From Flavobacterium beibuense F44-8 (GTDB lineage Bacteria > Bacteroidota > Bacteroidia > Flavobacteriales > Flavobacteriaceae), in contig NZ_JRLV01000021.1 in NCBI RefSeq assembly GCF_000769915.1, forward strand, positions 30,437 to 94,436: a DNA stretch of 64,000 bases, given 5' to 3'. The notes under the pieces are model-generated. The model had not been told where the DNA came from. It did not search any database and saw only the letters and a list, made by a program, of their open reading frames with translations. Within the stretch, counting starts at the first letter, position 1. Each line of letters opens with the position of its first letter. Below, piece after piece: positions 1-9,169 of the stretch. The translations under genes and the position numbers were made by a program.

Positions 1-1271
1 GCAATACCAAATGAACCTCCTAACTGACGCATCATACCTGTAAAGGCAGCACCCTCACCAATACTTTTACCCTGTAGGGTAGAAAGCGATAGGGTAGTAA
101 TAGGTACAAAAAGTAATCCCAGTCCCATACCCCTTAATATAAGTGGCCAAAACATGTGTTCTGCCCCTGTATCGTTTGTGATGATATTGTGCATCCAAAA
201 CGTAAAGAAGAAGAAGATAAGGAAACCTAATGCTACCATGTAAGTTTGCGGTATACCTCTTTGTATAAGCTTACCAATAATAGGCATCATAAAAGCTGTT
301 GTCAATGAGCTTGGTATAAGTAATAAACCGGTTTCGAGTGCCGTCCATCCTAAAACAGACTGGGTGTATATAGGTACTATAAATGTAGAGCCATATAAAC
401 CGAAACCTAGTATAAAACACATTATGGTACCAATACGCAGGTTACTGTCCTTTAATACGCTGAGGTTTACAATAGGGAACTTGTATGTCATTTCCCTCCA
501 TATAAAGGCGAGTAAACCAAATACGGTTACAACACTCAGTGTGACTATTGTACCATTGGCAAACCAGTCATCCTGCTGTCCGTGTTCCAGTACATATTGC
601 AGCGACCCGATAAAGGAGGCAAGGAAAATAATACCCCACCAGTCCACCTGATTGGCTTTCATCTTTTCGCCATACTTAGGGCTCTTTACATAAATCAGCG
701 TAAGCAGGGTTGCAATAATACCCAGAGGTACGTTGATGTAAAATATATAAGGCCATGAATAATTATCTACAATGTAACCTCCCAGTGGCGGACCCAATGT
801 AGGCCCCACAATTACACCCATACCATATATGGCCTGTGCCATACCTCTTTTCTCGGCAGGGTAACTCTCGGTAATAATGGTTTGTGCCGTTACAAGTAGT
901 GCACCACCACCCATACCCTGTATGAACCTGAATAATACAAGCTCCCAGATATTGGTAGCATTACCACATAAAAATGATGCTACGGTGAATACTACAATAG
1001 ATACGGCAAAATAGTTTCGACGGCCAAACTGTTGTGACAGCCAGCTCGTCATTGGTATAATAATTACGTTAGCGATGGCATAAGCGGTAATTACCCAGGC
1101 AATATCAGTAAGCGTTGCCCCAAGGCTACCGCGCATTTCATTTAGCGCTACGTTGACAATGGTAGTATCTACAATTTCAAGCAGGGCACACAGTACCGCG
1201 GTAATGGTAATAATTACCCGCCTAAAGCCATATTCTACCAGGCTGTCATCCTGTGTTACTGTTGCTGCCAT
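1..1271 (-). CDS. emrB: EmrB/QacA-type MFS drug:proton antiporter (partial, C-terminus cut by window edge)
   Basis: Inner-membrane DHA2-family (14-helix) multidrug exporter, expected to work with the adjacent periplasmic adaptor and outer-membrane channel. The first 423 codons are visible; the rest lies beyond base 1, and the family is usually 500-530 residues. Visible motifs include LEIVDTTIVNVAL near residues 31-43, RFIQGMGGG near 115-123 and the antiporter motif GPTLGPPLGG near 156-165. The ATG lies one base after the stop of the adaptor gene, so the two are almost certainly co-transcribed. Substrate cannot be told from sequence. Confidence 0.93.
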   Translation of the reverse strand, partial: MAATVTQDDSLVEYGFRRVIITITAVLCALLEIVDTTIVNVALNEMRGSLGATLTDIAWVITAYAIANVIIIPMTSWLSQQFGRRNYFAVSIVVFTVASFLCGNATNIWELVLFRFIQGMGGGALLVTAQTIITESYPAEKRGMAQAIYGMGVIVGPTLGPPLGGYIVDNYSWPYIFYINVPLGIIATLLTLIYVKSPKYGEKMKANQVDWWGIIFLASFIGSLQYVLEHGQQDDWFANGTIVTLSVVTVFGLLAFIWREMTYKFPIVNLSVLKDSNLRIGTIMCFILGFGLYGSTFIVPIYTQSVLGWTALETGLLLIPSSLTTAFMMPIIGKLIQRGIPQTYMVALGFLIFFFFTFWMHNIITNDTGAEHMFWPLILRGMGLGLLFVPITTLSLSTLQGKSIGEGAAFTGMMRQLGGSFGI

Positions 1272-1272
1272 A

Positions 1273-2352
1273 TTATTTTAAGTGTACATCTACTTCAACG
1301 TTCATTCCGGGACGAAGCAGGTCTACTTTTTCTTTCGCGTTATTTTCAGTTAAATTGATTTTTACAGGTAGTCTCTGTACTGTTTTTACGAAGTTACCCG
1401 TAGCATTATCAGGAGGTAATAGAGAGAATTTTGCTCCTGTTGCAGGCGAGAATGATGTAATAACACCTTCAAACTCAATATCAGGATAAGCATCTACTTT
1501 AATACCTACTTTTTGTCCGGCTCTCATTTTGTTAAGCTGAGTTTCCTTAAAGTTGGCAACTACCCATGTTTCGCTGTGATCTGTAATATAGAATAACGCC
1601 TGACCCGGAGCTACAAGTTGTCCCGGTTGTATATCAACAGCCGATATTTGTCCGTTTACAGAAGCTGTAACTACTGTATAACCTAAGTTAAGTTCGGCAG
1701 CATTAAGTGCAGCCCTGGCACGCTCAATATTGGCAGCAGCAACTTCCGTTTGCTTGTTGGATACATTTGATTTTGAAATAATCGCATTTTTCTGGTAGTT
1801 GCTGGCCGCCTGTTGTTGCTCAAGTACTTTCAGTTGGGCTTCCGCCTCCTGCTTAGCAGCTTGCGCCTGCTCAAATTGCTGTTTAGTTATTGAGTGGTTT
1901 TTATATAAGTTCTCATAACGCTCAAAGTCGTTATTAGCTCTCCATAATCTTACTTTAGCAGCCTCTATGTTACCTTTTGTAGACTGTAAATTAGCATCAG
2001 ATACCGATACGTTTGCTGTAGCACTACCTACATCTGCCTTTGCAACGGCAAGGTTACCTTCGGCAGCTAAAAGAGCAGCTTTAGCCTCTTCTACCTTAAC
2101 GATGTAGTCATTATTATCTATAACAAAAAGGGTATCACCTTTTTTTACATAATCGTTGTCTTTTACATATACCTTAGTGATGTAACCTGTTACTCGGGGT
2201 ATAATAGGGCTCATGTTTCTTTCTACCTGTGCATCATCTGTAGTTTCGTGAGCAAGGGAGTGTAAATATTTATAAGTACCATATGTAGCACCCACGGCAA
2301 CAAGTACTATAAGTATGATAAGAAACTTCTTGTTTGTTTTCTTTTTTTCCAT
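1273..2352 (-). CDS. emrA: HlyD/EmrA family periplasmic adaptor subunit
   Basis: Membrane-fusion protein of a tripartite efflux pump. It has a short cytoplasmic N-terminus, one membrane anchor (about residues 8-26), a biotinyl-lipoyl half-motif (GYITKVYVKDNDYVKKGD, about 56-73), a long Ala/Gln/Glu-rich coiled-coil hairpin (about 85-215), the second lipoyl half and a beta-barrel domain. At 359 residues it is normal for EmrA. It lies between the TolC-like gene (11-base gap) and emrB (1-base gap) in one operon. Confidence 0.95.
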   Translation of the reverse strand: MEKKKTNKKFLIILIVLVAVGATYGTYKYLHSLAHETTDDAQVERNMSPIIPRVTGYITKVYVKDNDYVKKGDTLFVIDNNDYIVKVEEAKAALLAAEGNLAVAKADVGSATANVSVSDANLQSTKGNIEAAKVRLWRANNDFERYENLYKNHSITKQQFEQAQAAKQEAEAQLKVLEQQQAASNYQKNAIISKSNVSNKQTEVAAANIERARAALNAAELNLGYTVVTASVNGQISAVDIQPGQLVAPGQALFYITDHSETWVVANFKETQLNKMRAGQKVGIKVDAYPDIEFEGVITSFSPATGAKFSLLPPDNATGNFVKTVQRLPVKINLTENNAKEKVDLLRPGMNVEVDVHLK

Positions 2353-2363
2353 GAGGAGGTATA

Positions 2364-3713
2364 TTAATTATTTTGTTGAGTAATTTTGAATGAATTGATT
2401 AATTTTCCTGAAACGTTAAGCAGTTCGTAGTAACGTTGCGTTATATCTGCTCTTGAGAATGTTTCGTTAAGCTTTGCCTGTAGCTGTTGTACATCGGCCT
2501 CTAAAAGGTCGTTAGTATCACTAAGGCCGTTATCGTATTTATCTTTTACAATACGATAATTTTCATCGGCTTGAGTGACAGCTTCAGTATACACTCTGTT
2601 TTGCTTAATGGCAAGGTTATAGTTTTCAAGAGACTCCTGTACCTGTACTTTAATCCTGTCGGTAAGTAACTCTACCTGTTGCTTAGTAGCTTCGGCACGG
2701 CTTGAAGCCGATTTTATATGCTTACTGTTTTTAAACAGGTTAGACAGGTCGTATGATACACCTACACCAAAGTTAATGGCATTGGTAACCTGGAAAACAT
2801 TCTTAATATCTACCGCTGCATATCCTCCTAAAAGTGTAACGGTAGGGTAGTAGTCTGCCTGAGCCACTTTTATGTTAGCCTCGCTTGCCTTTTGTTCCCA
2901 TCTAAGGGCTTCAAGGTCATTTCGCTGGCTAATAGCCTCTTCGGCAGTAACTGCGGTAACCATCTCTTCAGAGTTTTCAAAGTAAGCCGGGTTAGGTTCT
3001 ACCTGTGTTCCTTCAGGTAACTTTAGCATAGTTACAAGCTGATAGTTAATTGTAGAAACTGTTTTTTTAGCATCCTCTAAAGACAGTTGAATGTTTGATG
3101 CCTGCAGCTGTGCTTTAAGAAGGTCGTTACGTGCAATGATACCGTTTTGCTCCATAGCTGTAAAGTCGGTAACACGCTGGTTAGCACTCTTAAGGTTTTC
3201 CTCTATAAGTTTAACCGACTGTTGTGCCTTATACAGGTTAGAATAAAGCACTATGGTTTGCATGGCAATTTGCTCTTTAGTGTGTGCAGCATTAAAAGTC
3301 TCTGCATTATAAGCATCTTTAGATGCCTCTACACTGTTTTTAAGCTTAAAACCAGAGAACAAAGGCATACCCACGGTAGCCATACCCAGCATAAGCTGGT
3401 CTACTTTTGGAGAACCCGATGCTGTTTCGCCATCATTACTGTCGCCGGTAGGTAGTCTAAGTGTAACATTAGGATTAGTTAACCTTTGATATTGACCCGA
3501 AAGTTTTACCTCAGGGTAAACGTTATTTTTTACGCTTTCCATTTCAAATTTTGAAGTGGAAACTTTTGTATCGGCAAGATTTGCCTCGGTACTTTGGGTA
3601 ACTGCCATGCCTATGGCATCATCAAGGCTTAACTGTTTTTTCTCTTGTGCCTGCAGTGTTGCAAACCCCGATATAAACAGTGTGGCTCCCAATAGTAAAT
3701 TCTTAGTTTTCAT
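2364..3713 (-). CDS. TolC-family outer membrane efflux protein
   Basis: Outer-membrane channel of the tripartite pump. The 449-residue protein has a cleavable signal peptide ending near SGFATLQAQ and two OEP-type repeats rich in long amphipathic helices (for example LSLEDAKKTVSTINYQLV and VQVQESLENYNLAIKQ), as in TolC. Its start overlaps the last 11 bases of the tetR gene, which implies translational coupling and one transcript: tetR-tolC-emrA-emrB. Confidence 0.95.
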   Translation of the reverse strand: MKTKNLLLGATLFISGFATLQAQEKKQLSLDDAIGMAVTQSTEANLADTKVSTSKFEMESVKNNVYPEVKLSGQYQRLTNPNVTLRLPTGDSNDGETASGSPKVDQLMLGMATVGMPLFSGFKLKNSVEASKDAYNAETFNAAHTKEQIAMQTIVLYSNLYKAQQSVKLIEENLKSANQRVTDFTAMEQNGIIARNDLLKAQLQASNIQLSLEDAKKTVSTINYQLVTMLKLPEGTQVEPNPAYFENSEEMVTAVTAEEAISQRNDLEALRWEQKASEANIKVAQADYYPTVTLLGGYAAVDIKNVFQVTNAINFGVGVSYDLSNLFKNSKHIKSASSRAEATKQQVELLTDRIKVQVQESLENYNLAIKQNRVYTEAVTQADENYRIVKDKYDNGLSDTNDLLEADVQQLQAKLNETFSRADITQRYYELLNVSGKLINSFKITQQNN

Positions 3714-4326
3714 GAACTAAAAGGGCTTTAATTGTTTGTTTAATGTGACTCGTTAATTCGTTTTTTATATAGTTTTCGTAGGCTTCATCTGTTTTAATAC
3801 CCAGTTCTGCCTCAAAAAATGGTCTGTTCATCTGGAAATGCACAAGGGTACCCATAATGGTAGGAGGGATAAGCTCAATGTTTATGTTTGTTTTAAACAA
3901 GCCGGATTCCTGTCCTTCCTTTATTATTTTTCTAAAAGCCGCCATATTTTGCTGCTTAACTTCGGCATACGATTTCATGTCCATCAGCCTTTTCTTTGTA
4001 GAAAGCTCAAAGTGCAAAATCTGGTACATGCATTTGTTTTTGTTGATGCGCGAAATGTAAAGGTCTATAAGGCGCTCTACCTTTTCAAGCGGGGTAAGGT
4101 CTTCCTTGAAAATGTTGTCTAATTGCATTTTCATGTCAGATGTACGGTGCAGAATAAGTGCTTCAAGCATTTTTTCTTTAGACCCGAAGTAATAAGAAAT
4201 CATAGCAATATTAACCTTTGCGGCTTTTGCTATGCTTCTTATTGATGTCCCGTCAAAACCTTCGCTGGCAAACAGGCTTTCTGCTGCCATGAGGATATCG
4301 AGTTGTTTTTCGTTGTATTCTGTCAT
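3703..4326 (-). CDS. TetR/AcrR family transcriptional regulator
   Basis: Probable local repressor of the efflux operon. The N-terminal helix-turn-helix spans about residues 8-55 (FDGTSIRSIAKAAKVNIAMISYYFGSKEKML), followed by an alpha-helical ligand domain; 207 residues is typical. It is the first gene of the operon and is preceded by two tandem 16-base palindromes that overlap the predicted promoter, so autorepression relieved by a pump substrate is the simple model. The ligand is unknown. Confidence 0.95.
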   Translation of the reverse strand: MTEYNEKQLDILMAAESLFASEGFDGTSIRSIAKAAKVNIAMISYYFGSKEKMLEALILHRTSDMKMQLDNIFKEDLTPLEKVERLIDLYISRINKNKCMYQILHFELSTKKRLMDMKSYAEVKQQNMAAFRKIIKEGQESGLFKTNINIELIPPTIMGTLVHFQMNRPFFEAELGIKTDEAYENYIKNELTSHIKQTIKALLVHEN

Positions 4327-4352
4327 TGTTTTCCAATTTCAAAATTATAGCA

Positions 4353-4390
4353 CAAAGTTAAACGATTGTTTAAATTAAACGTTTGTTTAA
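4353..4390 (-). promoter_or_regulatory. Promoter and tandem operator of the tetR efflux operon
   Basis: Two 16-base palindromic sites lie side by side, 4358-4373 (TTAAACGATTGTTTAA) and 4375-4390 (TTAAACGTTTGTTTAA), each with TTAAAC/GTTTAA arms around a 4-base centre; the centres are 17 bases apart. A -7 box TAACTTTG on the minus strand (4353-4360) overlaps the first site by three bases. TetR dimers bound here would block RNA polymerase. The assignment to the adjacent TetR protein is inferred from position. Confidence 0.75.
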
Positions 4391-4525
4391 TTGTTAGATT
4401 AACATGTCATTAACAGAAAACGTTTTAGTACACCAGGGTGTTAAAATTCATACTAACACCTAAAAATATCCCGTTACTATTATATAGCTGATAACCAAAT
4501 GTTAAATTTATTTTCTCTCTGGCCT

Positions 4526-5536
4526 ATGAAGATTTTAAAAGCCTTACTACTTATCGTAGCCCTATGTAATGCCGCCGGAGTACACGCGCAAAAGGTGTTT
4601 GCATCGGCAAAATATACCCAAATGTGCAGTTATTATGGCGAAAAGGTTACGGGCGATATACATGCCTTTAAACCCGATGCAAAAGCCGAAACGGTGATAA
4701 AAAACATCATGTCGGTAATTGGGTTAAAAGCCAATTTTGAACTGCGTGCAGCAAATGTACCTAATGCGGCAGCGGTTGTACTAAAAGGTAAACGATACAT
4801 TTTATACAATCCTAAATTCATGTCGAGCATCAATACCGTAAGTGGTAGTGACTGGGCAGCCGTTAGTATACTGGCACACGAAATAGGGCATCACCTTAAC
4901 GGGCACACCCTTGATAATGTAGGCAGCAGACCCCAAACCGAACTGGATGCCGATGAGTTTTCGGGATTTGTACTAAACAAATTGGGAGCAAGCCTTACCG
5001 ATGCTCAGGCAGTTATGGAAACCATAGCCAGTATAAAGGGTTCGCATACGCATCCGCCAAAAAGTGACAGGCTTGTTGCCATAGCAACGGGCTGGACAAG
5101 AGCAAACGGAAGCGCTCAGGCAAATATGGCTGCAGTTGCACAGGTAAAAACTACCGCTTCAACGCCAAAACCTGAAACCAGAACTGAAGCTAAACCTGTT
5201 GCAAAAGCACCTGTAAAGCCTAAACAGGTAGCGGTTAAAAAGCAACCGACAAGAGCAGAGAAGATTCAGCAAAGTGCTAAATACAATAACAATATTGCCA
5301 GTGATGCTTACTTTAGTTCTGATCCTAAAGGGGAGTACTATCTAACCAAAAGAGGAAACCTTGTACAGGTGGATAAAGACAAGGTATATATGGTAGCAAA
5401 ACTGGTACGTTCTAACAAGGCGGGGTATAAAATGATGCTTACCGATAATGCCGATACTAACCTGTATATAGCTCATGGCGGAGTCCTAATGAACGATTCG
5501 GGAAATAAAGTGGGAATTCTTAGGGCAAGGAGGTGA
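4526..5536 (+). CDS. M48-family metalloprotease, exported
   Basis: Zinc metallopeptidase with the HEIGH motif at about residues 118-122 of this start and a downstream ELDADEFSG segment that supplies the third zinc ligand. A signal peptide (KILKALLLIVALCNAAGVHA) directs export. A Lys/Pro/Ala-rich linker (about 190-250) joins the catalytic domain to a C-terminal domain of about 80 residues, ending at 336 residues. I chose the ATG at 4526 because it begins directly with the signal peptide; an in-frame ATG at 4499 would add nine residues. It stands alone and is followed by a terminator. Confidence 0.85.
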   Translation: MKILKALLLIVALCNAAGVHAQKVFASAKYTQMCSYYGEKVTGDIHAFKPDAKAETVIKNIMSVIGLKANFELRAANVPNAAAVVLKGKRYILYNPKFMSSINTVSGSDWAAVSILAHEIGHHLNGHTLDNVGSRPQTELDADEFSGFVLNKLGASLTDAQAVMETIASIKGSHTHPPKSDRLVAIATGWTRANGSAQANMAAVAQVKTTASTPKPETRTEAKPVAKAPVKPKQVAVKKQPTRAEKIQQSAKYNNNIASDAYFSSDPKGEYYLTKRGNLVQVDKDKVYMVAKLVRSNKAGYKMMLTDNADTNLYIAHGGVLMNDSGNKVGILRARR

Positions 5537-5586
5537 TTCTGTGATTTTAATCATTGATTATTTGGCTGAAAAATAGTAAATTAGAT

Positions 5587-5614
5587 GCGGTTTTGATACA
5601 CATGTCAAAACCGC
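5587..5614 (+). terminator. Intrinsic terminator after the M48 peptidase gene
   Basis: A 10-base perfect stem (GCGGTTTTGA / TCAAAACCGC) around an 8-base loop is followed by a T-rich run. Confidence 0.8.
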
Positions 5615-5633
5615 TTTTTAATTTTTTACGGTT

Positions 5634-6191
5634 ATGCAGTTGAGTATTTTATGGAAGGGGTTGATGTATGACACAGATGAATACTGTGCCGTAAATTATC
5701 ATGATACAAGCATCATGGTGCATTCTGAAATTGAAGGCTGGGCAAAACGTAAGCCTATATATACCGAATACTGGTTACAGCTTAACAGGGATTGGGAGGT
5801 TCAGTCGTTTGAAATAAGTGCCAGTATTGCCGATAACACCTATAAACATGCGCTTTCACTGGATAAAAATGGGCATTGGAAATGTAAAAAGAATTTGCCT
5901 CATTTTAATTTTGAGGGCTGTAATTATGTAGATATTTCCATTTCGCCATTTACCAACACACTTCCGGTAAATGGTTTGCACCTTGTCGAGGGTGAAACTA
6001 CCGAACTAAGTGTTATTTATATTGATGTACTGCAAAATGAAGTGCGCCGTGAACGACAAAAGTATACCCGTTTGGGTAATATGCTGTATCGCTTTGATAA
6101 CCTGAAAGATTTTGAGGCTGACATTACCGTTGATGCTAACGGACTGGTAATAGATTATCCAGGTATGTTTGAACTGATAAGGGTAAGATAA
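5634..6191 (+). CDS. Putative glycolipid-binding protein (PF06475-like)
   Basis: A 185-residue protein without signal peptide. The N-terminal pattern (WKGL...EYC...GWA...YWLQLNRDWEVQSFEI) and the C-terminal block FEADITVDANGLVIDYPGMF match what I know of the glycolipid-binding/YncE-independent PF06475 fold. Molecular role in the cell is unknown; the family name rests on a mycobacterial structure. It sits between a terminator and the HAD gene and appears to be a single-gene unit. Confidence 0.7.
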   Translation: MQLSILWKGLMYDTDEYCAVNYHDTSIMVHSEIEGWAKRKPIYTEYWLQLNRDWEVQSFEISASIADNTYKHALSLDKNGHWKCKKNLPHFNFEGCNYVDISISPFTNTLPVNGLHLVEGETTELSVIYIDVLQNEVRRERQKYTRLGNMLYRFDNLKDFEADITVDANGLVIDYPGMFELIRVR

Positions 6192-6248
6192 GTGTGGCGT
6201 GATGAGGTTAAAATCTGTAAATTTGTAGAAAAACTTTTATAATACGCC

Positions 6249-6938
6249 ATGAAATCCATTAAAGTAATCGCTTTTGACGCCGACGATACCCTGTTTATTA
6301 ATGAACCCTATTTTGAGGAAACCGAAAAGAAATTTTGTGGTTTGATGGAAAACTACCTGTCCCATCAAAGCCTTTCGGCAGCAGTTTTTAAACATCAGGT
6401 AGATAACCTTCCGCTTTATGGTTACGGTATAAAAAGTTATATACTGAGCATGATACAAACGGCTATTGAAGTATCAGACGGTACGGTTAGCGTAAAACAT
6501 ATTCAAAAAATTATAGATCTTGGGAAAGAGCTCCTGCAAAAACCTATTGTGTTACTGGATGGGGTAGAGGAGACCCTTAAAGCTTTACAGGGTAAGTACA
6601 GGTTGGTAGTGGCTACAAAAGGCGACCTTAAAGATCAACAACGCAAACTACACGATTCAGGACTGGGGCATTACTTTCACCACATAGAAGTAATGGCAGA
6701 TAAAAAGGAACTCAATTACAACAAACTGCTTTCAAGGCTGGATATAGAGCCACATGAGTTTTTTATGATTGGTAACTCATTAAAGTCAGATGTGTTGCCG
6801 GTACTTAACATAGGCGGATATGCGTGTCATGTTCCGTTTAAAACTACATGGGCACACGAAATGATAGACCACGAAATTGAGCACGATAATTTTTACGAAA
6901 TTAAAAAGCTTAACGAAATCATACCTATACTTTCCTAA
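6249..6938 (+). CDS. HAD-superfamily hydrolase (YjjG-like phosphatase)
   Basis: Haloacid dehalogenase-type phosphatase. Motif I DADDTLF holds the nucleophile Asp (about residue 10) and general acid Asp (12), motif II is VVATKGD, and motif III/IV is around KKEL and FFMIGNSLKSDVLP. A helical cap lies between motifs I and II. The 229-residue length fits YjjG/phosphoglycolate phosphatase-like members. The substrate cannot be predicted. The next gene starts 11 bases downstream. Confidence 0.85.
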   Translation: MKSIKVIAFDADDTLFINEPYFEETEKKFCGLMENYLSHQSLSAAVFKHQVDNLPLYGYGIKSYILSMIQTAIEVSDGTVSVKHIQKIIDLGKELLQKPIVLLDGVEETLKALQGKYRLVVATKGDLKDQQRKLHDSGLGHYFHHIEVMADKKELNYNKLLSRLDIEPHEFFMIGNSLKSDVLPVLNIGGYACHVPFKTTWAHEMIDHEIEHDNFYEIKKLNEIIPILS

Positions 6939-6948
6939 TAATAAAGCT

Positions 6949-7509
6949 ATGGAATTACACTTTTTTGAAACTCCGGCTCATTTTAGGGAATGGCTTGAAA
7001 AACACCATGAGGTTAAAACCGAACTGCTTGTAGGCTATTATAAAAAAGGTACGGGAAAGCCAAGTATTACCTGGCCGGAATCGGTAGATGAGGCTTTGTG
7101 TTTTGGCTGGATAGACGGGATAAGACGAACCGTTAGTGAGGAGGTCTATTCTATACGATTTACACCACGCCGCCCCAACAGTGTTTGGAGCGCTGTAAAC
7201 GTAAAAAAGATGGAAGAACAATTGCAGCTGGGCAGGGTTTTCCCTATGGGGATTGCTGCCTATGAAAAGCTTAACGAGGACCGATCCAAAATATATTCTC
7301 ATGAAAGGAAAGCTCCTGCCGAGTTTAGTACAGATCAGGTAAATATTTTTGAAAAGAATGAAAAAGCATGGGTGTTTTTTAACGATCAGCCGCCTTATTA
7401 TAAAAATCTTATGAGGCATTGGGTTACATCTGCCAAGCAGGAAAAAACTAAAATATCACGGCTTGAAAAGCTTATAGAAGCTAGTGAAAATGGTATAAGG
7501 CTCCGTTAA
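6949..7509 (+). CDS. YdeI/OmdA family protein
   Basis: A 186-residue cytosolic protein beginning MELHFFETPAHFREWL, with the family core GYYKKGTGKPSITWPESVDEALCFGWIDG (residues quoted in part only: GYYKKGTG and CFGWIDG) and RFTPRRPNSVWSAVN, plus a C-terminal helical tail. YdeI/OmdA proteins have been linked to bacteriocin tolerance, but the biochemical role is not established. The longer frame starting at 6877 would overlap the HAD gene, so the ATG at 6949 is preferred. Confidence 0.8.
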   Translation: MELHFFETPAHFREWLEKHHEVKTELLVGYYKKGTGKPSITWPESVDEALCFGWIDGIRRTVSEEVYSIRFTPRRPNSVWSAVNVKKMEEQLQLGRVFPMGIAAYEKLNEDRSKIYSHERKAPAEFSTDQVNIFEKNEKAWVFFNDQPPYYKNLMRHWVTSAKQEKTKISRLEKLIEASENGIRLR

Positions 7510-7598
7510 AAATATTGAAATTCAAACTGTTTAATACAATTTTTCCGTTATTTTTGATGTTGTACTGTATATACAGTAACCTTAAAAACCAACTAATT

Positions 7599-8213
7599 AT
7601 GAAAAAACACCTTATCAGAAATCTTGCTGCAATGGCGGTAGTTGTTTGTTTTGCCTTTGCATTACCTGAAACCGAAACCCAAAAAATCAATGTTGTTATA
7701 GATGCCGGTCATGGCGGTAAAGACTTTGGAGCTAAGCACGATGACTTTTTAGAGAAAGACATTGTAGCATCAATCGCCCAAAAGGTAAAGGAACTTAATG
7801 ATGATAAAGAAGTAGTGATTCACTTTACGAGAAACGAAGATGAGTTCCAGCAACTTACAGACAGGGTTGAAACTATTAATAATATTAAACCTGATTTGGT
7901 TTTATCCCTGCATATTAATATGACTGGTAAATCAGATAAATCAGGAATGGAATTTTATATTGGTCAGGATGTTGCCCAAAATCAAAAATCAAAAGAGTAT
8001 GCTGCTAAATTATCTGCTGCGATGAGTGACAGGTTTGAAGTAGCCCCTGTAAAAGAGGCTAAATTTTATATACTAAAAAATACAGAGGTACCAGGTGTAC
8101 TGTTTGAAATGGGATTCCTTTCAAATGAAAACGACAGACAATACCTAACATCACAGGACGGGCAAAAAGAAATTGCTTCACGCATTGTAAACTTCCTTAA
8201 GGAAATAGAATAA
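7599..8213 (+). CDS. N-acetylmuramoyl-L-alanine amidase (Amidase_3)
   Basis: Exported peptidoglycan amidase. A signal peptide (about residues 1-24) is followed by the zinc-dependent fold: IDAGHGGKD (His ligand), the Glu of FLEKD, LSLHIN (His ligand) and the catalytic Glu in LFEMGFLSN. At 204 residues it is a compact catalytic domain with no cell-wall-binding module. The ATG at 7599 (MKKHLIRNL) is the natural signal-peptide start; an upstream in-frame start at 7515 would bury it. The next gene starts two bases after the stop. Confidence 0.9.
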   Translation: MKKHLIRNLAAMAVVVCFAFALPETETQKINVVIDAGHGGKDFGAKHDDFLEKDIVASIAQKVKELNDDKEVVIHFTRNEDEFQQLTDRVETINNIKPDLVLSLHINMTGKSDKSGMEFYIGQDVAQNQKSKEYAAKLSAAMSDRFEVAPVKEAKFYILKNTEVPGVLFEMGFLSNENDRQYLTSQDGQKEIASRIVNFLKEIE

Positions 8214-8214
8214 C

Positions 8215-8646
8215 ATGGAACAGAATTTTAAAAACCATATAAGGTATTACACTCCGCATCACTTTATATTTTATCCGGTGATGTTGTTAGTAATGGGATT
8301 TTGCGTAGGCCGTTCATTTGATAACGAAAACCGGCTTATATGGATATTCCTGTTTCTGGCATTCTTTTCTATTACTTTGTTATCGTTTATGCTAAGACAA
8401 CACTATGCCTTAACATTACAGGACAGGATTGTAATGCAGGAATTGCGTTACCGTTATTTCGCGACTACTGGTAATCGTCTTGAACCTTATGAAGATAAGC
8501 TAAGCAAAGGGCAGTTGTTTGCCCTGCGTTTTGCCCCCGATGAAGAAATGCCGTCACTGCTGGAAAAGGCAATAGCCGAGAACCTCGATCCTAAAGCAAT
8601 TAAAAAGTCAATAAAGCACTGGAAAGCCGATAATCAACGCGTATAA
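8215..8646 (+). CDS. DUF6526 family membrane protein
   Basis: A 143-residue protein with two predicted transmembrane helices (about residues 17-33 and 41-59) and a soluble, charged C-terminal half. The start HIRYYTPHHFIFYP and segment LQDRIVMQELRYRYF resemble the uncharacterised DUF6526 family of Bacteroidota. It follows the amidase by one base and ends at a strong terminator, so the two form a transcription unit. Function unknown. Confidence 0.75.
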   Translation: MEQNFKNHIRYYTPHHFIFYPVMLLVMGFCVGRSFDNENRLIWIFLFLAFFSITLLSFMLRQHYALTLQDRIVMQELRYRYFATTGNRLEPYEDKLSKGQLFALRFAPDEEMPSLLEKAIAENLDPKAIKKSIKHWKADNQRV

Positions 8647-8648
8647 TA

Positions 8649-8678
8649 AAAGAAGCCTGCTAATTAGCAGGCTTCTTT
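8649..8678. terminator. Bidirectional intrinsic terminator
   Basis: A perfect 30-base palindrome (core GAAGCCTGC / GCAGGCTTC) flanked by A and T runs separates the rightward amidase unit from the leftward gene at 8750. Confidence 0.85.
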
Positions 8679-8749
8679 CGAAATAGATAGTTTAGAACCA
8701 CACAAAAAACTCTCTTATCCTATATGTTGTAGCCCTTTCAGGCTGTATG

Positions 8750-8986
8750 TTATTGGTTAGTATCAGGGTTAGCTTTTCGCTGCTCCTTCCAGGTCTGTTC
8801 GGCCTCATTATAGGTTCTGGAACGTACATCCCTTCCCTGGCTTATGTTGTGGGCAATAAAGGCTCCACTGTTCATCTCATCTTTGTAATAACTTCTGTCG
8901 GCATTACGACCACGGGCACTTATAGGTTCACTTGGTCTGTTTCCCATTTGCCCCGTGTAGATGTTGTTGCTTTTTTCGGTACTCAT
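8750..8986 (-). CDS. Small hydrophilic protein, unknown
   Basis: A 78-residue, highly polar protein rich in Arg, Asn, Ser and Glu, with no hydrophobic core, signal peptide or membrane segment; it is probably disordered. I do not recognise the family. It is followed on the same strand by a second tiny polar gene (9017-9169) upstream, and a third polar unknown lies at 10127-10522, so this region concentrates such proteins. Codon use and the clean ATG support a real gene; the role is open. Confidence 0.6.
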   Translation of the reverse strand: MSTEKSNNIYTGQMGNRPSEPISARGRNADRSYYKDEMNSGAFIAHNISQGRDVRSRTYNEAEQTWKEQRKANPDTNQ

Positions 8987-9016
8987 AACACTTACATTTA
9001 AACATTAATACTAATT

Positions 9017-9169
9017 TTAATTGTCAGGTTGATTTTCCTTTTTCGAAGCACCTTTCTCAGCATTTTTAAAATTCTTTTTCAACTCTGGAGTTTTTTTCTC
9101 ACTTAAATCCTTCCCGCCTGATACTTTTGGTGCAGGAGTTTGATTTTTATCATCATTATTCACATTCAT
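9017..9169 (-). CDS. Small Lys/Asn/Pro-rich protein, 50 residues
   Basis: An open frame of 51 codons starting MNVNNDDKNQTPAPKV and ending KKENQPDN. It is strongly charged and probably disordered. An AGGAAC ribosome-binding site lies about 8 bases before the ATG (near 9175-9181), unusually good for this genome. It is 30 bases upstream of the 78-residue unknown on the same strand, so the two may be co-transcribed. No family recognised. Confidence 0.55.
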   Translation of the reverse strand: MNVNNDDKNQTPAPKVSGGKDLSEKKTPELKKNFKNAEKGASKKENQPDN

